Shown here: in pieces, positions 16,801 through 20,721 of the stretch | Layout: each line of letters begins with the position of its first letter | Numbering within the stretch: the stretch's first letter is position 1 | Source of the DNA: Phocaeicola_A sp963624095 | GTDB taxonomy: Bacteria; Bacteroidota; Bacteroidia; Bacteroidales; Bacteroidaceae | Reading direction: 5' to 3' | DNA length: 20,721 nucleotides | Assembly: GCA_963624095.1 (NCBI GenBank) | Contig: CAVFNZ010000033.1 | Span: 1-20,721 of the forward strand | The notes under the pieces: model-generated | The model's database searches: none | What the model was told of the DNA's origin: nothing | What the model saw: the letters and a program-made list of their open reading frames with translations, nothing else | Translations under genes and position numbers: made by a program

Positions 16801-17155
16801 GGGCCGTCTCCTTCACGATGGAGAAAGCCACGGGCAATACTTCGTCCAAAGCTTTCTCATAGATTTCGAGCACCTCTTTCTCCAACTTGTCTATTTTGGC
16901 GAACAGATCCTCACGGTCTTCTATCTCCGTGGCTTCCACCGATGCCTTCAACTCCTCAATCTTGGCGTTGTCCTCTTTGGCCGCGTCTTTGATGTACTGT
17001 TTCAACTCCTGCGTCTTGGCGCGCAGTTCATCGTTGCTCAACTTCTCAACATCCGGATAAGCCGCCTTGATTTTCTCTACCCATGGCTGGATCTCCTTCA
17101 TGTCACGGGTGGACTTATTGCCGAATATCTTGCTCAAAAATTCATTAAATCCCAT
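13862..17155 (-). CDS. secA: protein translocase ATPase SecA
   Basis: SecA drives post-translational export of preproteins through SecYEG. I start at the ATG at 17155 (1097 residues, MGFNEFLSKIFGNKSTRD); an ATG at 17197 would add 14 residues and overlap the promoter. Visible motifs are Walker A ATGEGKT (191-197), DEVD Walker B (298-301) within DEVDSVLIDDART, the MTGTAETE region, TNMAGRGTDIKL, RQLRGRSGRQGDPG, and a C-terminal zinc tail with Cys1081, Cys1083, Cys1092, His1093 that binds SecB or ribosomes in other bacteria. It is about 200 residues longer than E. coli SecA, mostly through insertions around residues 330-500, as usual in Bacteroidota. Confidence 0.97.
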   Translation of the reverse strand: MGFNEFLSKIFGNKSTRDMKEIQPWVEKIKAAYPDVEKLSNDELRAKTQELKQYIKDAAKEDNAKIEELKASVEATEIEDREDLFAKIDKLEKEVLEIYEKALDEVLPVAFSIVKETARRFSENDEIVVTATDFDRQLAATKDFVRIEDDKAIYVNHWMAGGNDMKWNMVHYDVQLFGGVVLHKGKIAEMATGEGKTLVATLPVFLNALTGNGVHVVTVNDYLSKRDSEWMGPLYEFHGLSVDCIDKHQPNSDARRRAYLADITFGTNNEFGFDYLRDNMAGSPKDLVQRQHNYAIVDEVDSVLIDDARTPLIISGPVPKGDDQLFEELRPLVERLVEAQKKLATQLLSDARKMIASDDKETQEEGFLALFRSHKALPKNKPLIKFLSEPGIKAGMLKTEEIYMEQNNKRMPEAVEPLYFVIDEKLNSVDMTDKGVDLISGNSSDPTFFVLPDITAQLSELENEKDLSDEEKLAKKDELLTNYAIKSERVHTINQLLKAYTMFEKDDEYVVIDGQVKIVDEQTGRIMEGRRYSDGLHQAIEAKERVKVEAATQTFATITLQNYFRMYHKLAGMTGTAETEAGEFWDIYKLDVVVIPTNRPIARIDMNDRVYKTKREKYKAVIEEIESLVQQGRPVLVGTTSVEISEMLSKMLTMRKIEHNVLNAKLHQQEAAIVAKAGLTGTVTIATNMAGRGTDIKLSPEVKAAGGLAIIGTERHESRRVDRQLRGRSGRQGDPGSSVFFVSLEDDLMRLFSSDRIAGVMDKLGFKEGEMIEHSMISKSIERAQKKVEENNFGIRKRLLEYDDVMNKQRTVIYTKRRHALMGERIGMDIVNMIWERCNNAIVNNDYEGAKMDILKTLAMEAPFTEEEFRQVKQETLVDRTFDEAMANFKRKMDRMAQIAMPVIKQVYETRGQMYENILVPITDGKRMYNIPCNLKAAYESEGKEIVKSFEKAILLHTIDEAWKENLRELDELKHSVQNASYEQKDPLLIFKLESVNLFDNMVDKINSETVAVLTRGQIPVQEPEQVREAAPEAPAPRQQYRESKQDLSDPNQQAAAARDTRETRREPIRSERTVGRNDPCPCGSGKKYKNCHGRGL

Positions 17156-17201
17156 ATATGTTTTGTTTTTTATTAGCTGTTTGAATGAATGCGTCATTAA
17201 A

Positions 17202-17246
17202 GTGGCAAAGTTACATAAAAGCCTGGTTTAATCCATACTTTGCCAC
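17202..17246. promoter_or_regulatory. secA promoter region within a 10-bp dyad
   Basis: GTGGCAAAGT (17202-17211) and ACTTTGCCAC (17237-17246) form a perfect inverted repeat separated by 25 nt. The left arm overlaps TAACTTTG on the minus strand (17213-17206), a perfect -7 box 50 bases before the secA ATG. A good -33 box is absent. The dyad may be an operator, or a terminator-like structure for the upstream operon. Confidence 0.45.
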
Positions 17247-17262
17247 CCTCTTTTTTGATTAT

Positions 17263-18852
17263 TCACCGTCTCAGGTCGGTGAGGGGAGCTGCGGAGCAGG
17301 CGTTGGGAGCCCGTATGCGCATGAAGTGCGCCAGCGTGGGAGCGACGCGGTCAACGGTCGTTGCCGTGTGTATAATCTCCGGTTTGGTATTGAATCCCCA
17401 AAAGATGAGCGGAAACTCCGTGTAGGAGTCGCGTACTACGTTGAAAGGATACTCCTTCATCGTCTCGTCGTTCATCAGTTTCCATCCCGGAGTGATGGTG
17501 AGGATGATGTCGCCCGAATTCTTCGCGTTGAATGCGTTGCGCATGCGTTGCGCTTCCTTGGTGTAGGCGTTCAACTGCAGACTTTGGGCGGTGTAGACTG
17601 ACTTCACGCCGCTGAACTGTGCCAGGAACTCCGCCGACTTTGCGATAACCTCCGCCAGGTTGAGTTGCTTCTTCTCTATCAGTTTGTGGTCGAAATAGAG
17701 CTGCAAGTCATGGTGAGCCTCCACATACTGTCCCTGTCCGTAGGTTGCCATCAGAAACATGTTAAGCAGTGCGGCGCAACGGTTCAGATGGAACTCGCCA
17801 GTAGGGATGCGATATTCCTTCATGTAATCGGAATGTGCCGCGTCGGCGTAGCCTGTGGAGGTGACAAAGACCAACAGGTTGCCGACACCTACACGCTTCT
17901 CCGCCTCGGAGAGCAACTCCTCGATGTCGTGGTCCAGTCGTGTGTAAGTGTCTTGTATCTCAATCGGATATTCTGAGTCTGATTTATGCTCGAAGTTGCC
18001 GGCATAGTAGGTTACGGCAAGAAAATCCGTCACGTTGTCTAACCCGATGTCACTGCCGCGCAGGCATGCCTTCGCCAGACGGTTCACCTCCTCGTTGACC
18101 AAACCGCTCGTCTTGAATTGCCGATATCGGCGTGCCTGGTCGGAGAACGAGTGCTTAAAGCCTTGCGAGGTCAGCGGTGAATAGCTGGTGTAGACCAATG
18201 GCGGTTGCAGCGTCTCCCAGGTGGTGCTTCCGATGCGCGTGTCCAATCCCTGATGGTCGTTGTATCGGGTGGCCCAGTCGGGGAAAGACGGGTAGAAGGT
18301 CGACCCGGCCCACTTTCCGGTCTCGTCGTTAATCCAGAACGCTCCGTCCGCAGCGTGTCCTGCCGAGAAGACGGCCGCGTCGCGGAAGGGCGCGATGGCG
18401 TAGACCAACGCCTTGCCCGAAGTACTGATCTTCAGTTCATCGCAGATGGTGGAGGTCAGAAGTTTGTTGGGCGACGTGTTTTCGGACGTGTAGATTCCCA
18501 TATAATCCTTGTCGTCCACGCTCTGTACGATTTGCAGCGTGTTGCGGTCCATCCACCCGTCGGCGATGATGCCGTGGTTGTACGGATTGGTTCCGCTGTA
18601 GAGCGAGGCGATGGCCGAGGCGCGGTCGGCCACGGCATAGTCGAAAGCGGCGTTGCAATAGACCCGTCCCTCTTTCAGCAGACGCTTGAATCCTTTCTCG
18701 CCATAAAGGGCCGAGAAGGCTTCCATGTAGTCGGAGCGCAACTGGTCTATCGTGATGCCTATCACCAGTTTGGGCGACACCGAAACCTCCTGCGCCTGTA
18801 GGTTGGCGATGGCTAACGCCGTGAGTAGCGAGGTCAGTATTCGTCCTTTCAT
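17263..18852 (-). CDS. alkaline phosphatase superfamily protein, probably catalytically inactive
   Basis: I start at the ATG at 18852, which overlaps the lnb stop as ATGA (529 residues, Sec signal MKGRILTSLLTALAIANLQAQ). The fold matches PafA-type phosphatases: VIGITIDQLRSDYM with first metal Asp36, SGTNPYNHGI, KLLTSTICDEL, AGHAADGAFW, DTYTRLD and FPLIFWG...VDRVAPTLAHF. However, the nucleophile Thr position is Arg77; the metal Asp before retained His289 is Gly285; the ADHG motif is STGY (332-335); and the C-terminal metal His is Phe. These comparisons use the PafA sequence as I recall it. So it is likely a periplasmic pseudoenzyme, conserved in length and coupled to lnb. Its role may be binding or regulation. 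Confidence 0.85.
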   Translation of the reverse strand: MKGRILTSLLTALAIANLQAQEVSVSPKLVIGITIDQLRSDYMEAFSALYGEKGFKRLLKEGRVYCNAAFDYAVADRASAIASLYSGTNPYNHGIIADGWMDRNTLQIVQSVDDKDYMGIYTSENTSPNKLLTSTICDELKISTSGKALVYAIAPFRDAAVFSAGHAADGAFWINDETGKWAGSTFYPSFPDWATRYNDHQGLDTRIGSTTWETLQPPLVYTSYSPLTSQGFKHSFSDQARRYRQFKTSGLVNEEVNRLAKACLRGSDIGLDNVTDFLAVTYYAGNFEHKSDSEYPIEIQDTYTRLDHDIEELLSEAEKRVGVGNLLVFVTSTGYADAAHSDYMKEYRIPTGEFHLNRCAALLNMFLMATYGQGQYVEAHHDLQLYFDHKLIEKKQLNLAEVIAKSAEFLAQFSGVKSVYTAQSLQLNAYTKEAQRMRNAFNAKNSGDIILTITPGWKLMNDETMKEYPFNVVRDSYTEFPLIFWGFNTKPEIIHTATTVDRVAPTLAHFMRIRAPNACSAAPLTDLRR

Positions 18853-20060
18853 GGATGTGGCTTTCTGCATACTATTATATAGGTAAGAGACCTGATTAGT
18901 AAAATCGCGGTCAAAGGTAATACTACTGGATTAAACTTTTGGGGAATCGCCCACCAAAACACGATAAAAAGTGTTAAAACCAATGCATTCGCCCAATGGT
19001 AGTAGTCCATCTTCCGCTTGCAAGCCTTGTAAATCAGCCATGGGAGATACAACAGAGGTATCGGGTTGAATATGATTACCAGATAGTTGGAGTCTACCGT
19101 AGGGTGGATGGAACAGAAGAACAGAAACGCCACGATGCAGCCGGCTATTCCCTGCCCGCCAAACAACAGGGCACTGACCCCCCACAGGTAACGTTTCCGC
19201 TTCAACTCCCATGCGCAGCACAACGTCACTGCGACGAGCAGTATGACGGCAAGTGTCATGGGGGAGGGGAGGAGATCTGATGCCGTTTCCGTTTTGATGG
19301 GATTCACCGCCAGCTGGCGGCTTTTTACCAAGGGGCGTTTACTGCCGTCCGCGTTCACGATTTGTGCATTGTCCATTGCCTCCACCAAAACGAACGGGGC
19401 GAACATCTGTGCCCGATAGCTGATGCTGTCGTCTGCCGTCTTGCCGAGGCAGAAGTCTATTCCCAACTCCGCCCACTCGTGACCCTGCGTGTAGTGGTGG
19501 ATAATCTTCCGGTAAGAGGTGTTCCGGTGCTTCTCGGGATAAATCACTGTCCCCTCGATGCTCTCTTCTATCTTGTCGCGTGCCCGTGTGGTGCAGTTGT
19601 CGTAGAAATAGTTGTATCTGTACACCCGGTTTTCGGGGCGAAAGTTCTCTTCCAACAACGCTAACAAGTGCAGCTTTTCGGCGGAAGTGAGGTTTAGTTC
19701 CTGCTCCACCACATACGACCCGCGTGCGGCGTATGACTCCTTGAAGTGCTCAAAGGAGGTGATGCCCAGTTGGTAATCGGTCTCTCCCTTGATGAACCGC
19801 ATCACGAAGTTGGGTTCGCTGAAACTGAACATCCCGTAGTTGAAGGCGCAGTCTATCCCACGGCTTATGTTGTGGTAACGGATAGCCGAGTGGCCAAACA
19901 GGGCGTAAACTTCCGGTCCGGGAGAGCAGGTGAGCAGGCTGAACCGAATGGAATCCGGTTGAGGCTCAGCATCCTCCTTGGTATCCGCTGCCGACGCTTG
20001 CGGCAAGCAACCCAAGCACAACAGCACGGACAGAAGTATCGTTTTCAGTTCTCTTATCAT
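18849..20060 (-). CDS. lnb: lipoprotein N-acyltransferase Lnb (DUF4105 family)
   Basis: From the ATG at 20060 (403 residues) the protein has a signal sequence (MIRELKTILLSVLLCLGCLP); the upstream ATG at 20168 lies before the promoter and is rejected. An N-terminal periplasmic domain (to about residue 250) has the Lnb/DUF4105 signatures FGHSAIRYHN with His57, FNYGMFSF and YDNCTTRARDKIE with Cys156, the probable acyl-carrying Cys. About five membrane segments follow, from residue 255 to the end. Lnb was reported in Bacteroides as the enzyme that N-acylates the lipid Cys of lipoproteins. The family name is from recall. It is the first gene of an operon with the pseudo-phosphatase. Confidence 0.85.
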   Translation of the reverse strand: MIRELKTILLSVLLCLGCLPQASAADTKEDAEPQPDSIRFSLLTCSPGPEVYALFGHSAIRYHNISRGIDCAFNYGMFSFSEPNFVMRFIKGETDYQLGITSFEHFKESYAARGSYVVEQELNLTSAEKLHLLALLEENFRPENRVYRYNYFYDNCTTRARDKIEESIEGTVIYPEKHRNTSYRKIIHHYTQGHEWAELGIDFCLGKTADDSISYRAQMFAPFVLVEAMDNAQIVNADGSKRPLVKSRQLAVNPIKTETASDLLPSPMTLAVILLVAVTLCCAWELKRKRYLWGVSALLFGGQGIAGCIVAFLFFCSIHPTVDSNYLVIIFNPIPLLYLPWLIYKACKRKMDYYHWANALVLTLFIVFWWAIPQKFNPVVLPLTAILLIRSLTYIIVCRKPHP

Positions 20061-20080
20061 CTTTTCTACAAAAAGGCGTG

Positions 20081-20113
20081 CAAAGCTAATCATTTTTTTG
20101 GTATCTTCGCAAC
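20081..20113 (-). promoter_or_regulatory. promoter of the lnb operon
   Basis: The minus strand has TAGCTTTG (20088-20081), a perfect -7 box, and GTTG (20113-20110) 21 nt upstream as a fair -33 box. The leader to the ATG at 20060 is about 15 nt. Confidence 0.5.
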
Positions 20114-20150
20114 CTGTGACGTTGTCATTGCGAAATGAAACCGGACAACG
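20102..20150 (+). promoter_or_regulatory. possible promoter and dyad ahead of the GH3 gene
   Basis: TATCTTCG (20102-20109) matches the -7 consensus except for one base, with no clear -33 box. An inverted repeat CGTTGTC (20120-20126) / GACAACG (20144-20150) lies between it and the ATG at 20176. It could be a regulator site or a leader structure; support is weak. Confidence 0.25.
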
Positions 20151-20175
20151 ATGTATAATATTAACCAATTAAACC

Positions 20176-20721
20176 ATGAAGAAGTTATTATCTGTGTGCC
20201 TGTTGGTCTGCCTTTCGTGCGGAGCGATAGCACAAAACACGAAAGTGTTGCCTTACCAAGACGTGACCCTGACCCCTGACCAGCGTGCCGACGACCTGCT
20301 GAAGCGACTTACGCTGGAAGAGAAAGCGCAGCTGATGCAAAACAACTCCAAGGCGGTGCCTCGTCTGGGAATCAAGCCCTATGAATGGTGGAACGAGGCT
20401 CTCCATGGTGTAGGACGCGCCGGATTGGCCACCGTCTTCCCACAATGTATCGGTATGGCCGCATCGTTCAATGACGCACTCCTGGAGGATGTGTTCACCG
20501 CCGTTTCCGATGAAGCGCGGGCCAAGAATACCGATTTCCGCAAACACGACAAGTACGGACGTTACCAGTGCCTGACGTTCTGGACTCCCAATGTCAATAT
20601 CTTCCGCGACCCGCGCTGGGGACGCGGACAGGAGACTTATGGCGAAGACCCTTATCTGACCGGCCAACTGGGTATGGCTGTCGTTCGCGGCCTGCAAGGC
20701 CCGAAGGACGTGCGCTACAAC
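20176..20721 (+). CDS. glycoside hydrolase family 3 enzyme (beta-xylosidase/beta-glucosidase type), partial
   Basis: The gene runs off the right edge after 182 codons. MKKLLSVCLLVCLSCGAIAQN is a signal peptide, probably cleaved after Ala19, so the enzyme is periplasmic. The GH3 N-terminal barrel is evident: RADDLLKRLTLEEKAQLM, RLGIKPYEWWNEALHGVGR, ATVFPQCIGMAASFN, FWTPNVNIFRDPRWGRGQE and TYGEDPYLTG. The YEWWNEALHG form resembles the beta-xylosidase branch of GH3. The nucleophile Asp and the C-terminal domains are outside the window. It is divergent from lnb. No SusC/D genes are visible here, so membership in a polysaccharide locus cannot be judged. Confidence 0.9.
   Translation, partial: MKKLLSVCLLVCLSCGAIAQNTKVLPYQDVTLTPDQRADDLLKRLTLEEKAQLMQNNSKAVPRLGIKPYEWWNEALHGVGRAGLATVFPQCIGMAASFNDALLEDVFTAVSDEARAKNTDFRKHDKYGRYQCLTFWTPNVNIFRDPRWGRGQETYGEDPYLTGQLGMAVVRGLQGPKDVRYN

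Noticed and set aside
20188..20697. 169-residue minus-strand frame at the right edge
   Set aside because: It is the complement of the GH3 gene, whose plus-strand translation has clear family motifs.

Overview
This window comes from a Bacteroidota chromosome, almost certainly Bacteroides or a close relative. The phylum is shown by promoters of the TTTG / TAnnTTTG type (clearest ahead of tRNA-His, 83-113), an RHS protein of the Bacteroidota type, a SecA with a long insertion, a FadL/OmpP1 porin, an Lnb-type lipoprotein acyltransferase and a periplasmic GH3 glycosidase.

Region 1 (1-7571, minus strand). A tRNA-His(GTG) cut by the left edge is followed by an AT-rich series of small, mostly exported or membrane-anchored unknown proteins (198-3296). 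These lie downstream of a large exported RHS/YD-repeat gene (3327-7571). A 516-base run of N (5607-6122) interrupts the RHS gene. The RHS body is GC-rich. Its last ~200 codons turn AT-rich and encode an HELAH zinc-metallopeptidase tip resembling peptidase family M91 (NleD type). This is the layout of a polymorphic toxin: constant shell, exchangeable toxic tip, then candidate immunity or partner genes. Two of the downstream genes are tandem paralogs, and two others look frameshifted at homopolymers.

Region 2 (7572-7986) is a 415-base intergenic stretch with the probable RHS promoter and a large perfect hairpin that is not a canonical terminator.

Region 3 (7987-17155) is mainly housekeeping: ffh-folD (minus, 1-nt spacing), a divergent FadL-family porin with an upstream dyad, a small acidic conserved-type protein, a lipoprotein with a TPR-like tail, a pair of strong hairpins, and secA.

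Region 4 (17263-20060) holds a two-gene operon, lnb followed by an alkaline-phosphatase-superfamily protein. The second protein seems to have lost its catalytic Thr and most metal ligands. Together with ffh and secA, this makes the right half rich in envelope-protein export and lipoprotein-maturation functions. The window ends inside a GH3 glycosidase gene transcribed divergently from lnb.

The most interesting parts are the RHS metallopeptidase tip with its exported downstream cluster, and the conserved-length pseudo-phosphatase coupled to lnb. All family assignments are from reading the sequence and recalled family motifs; no search was run.
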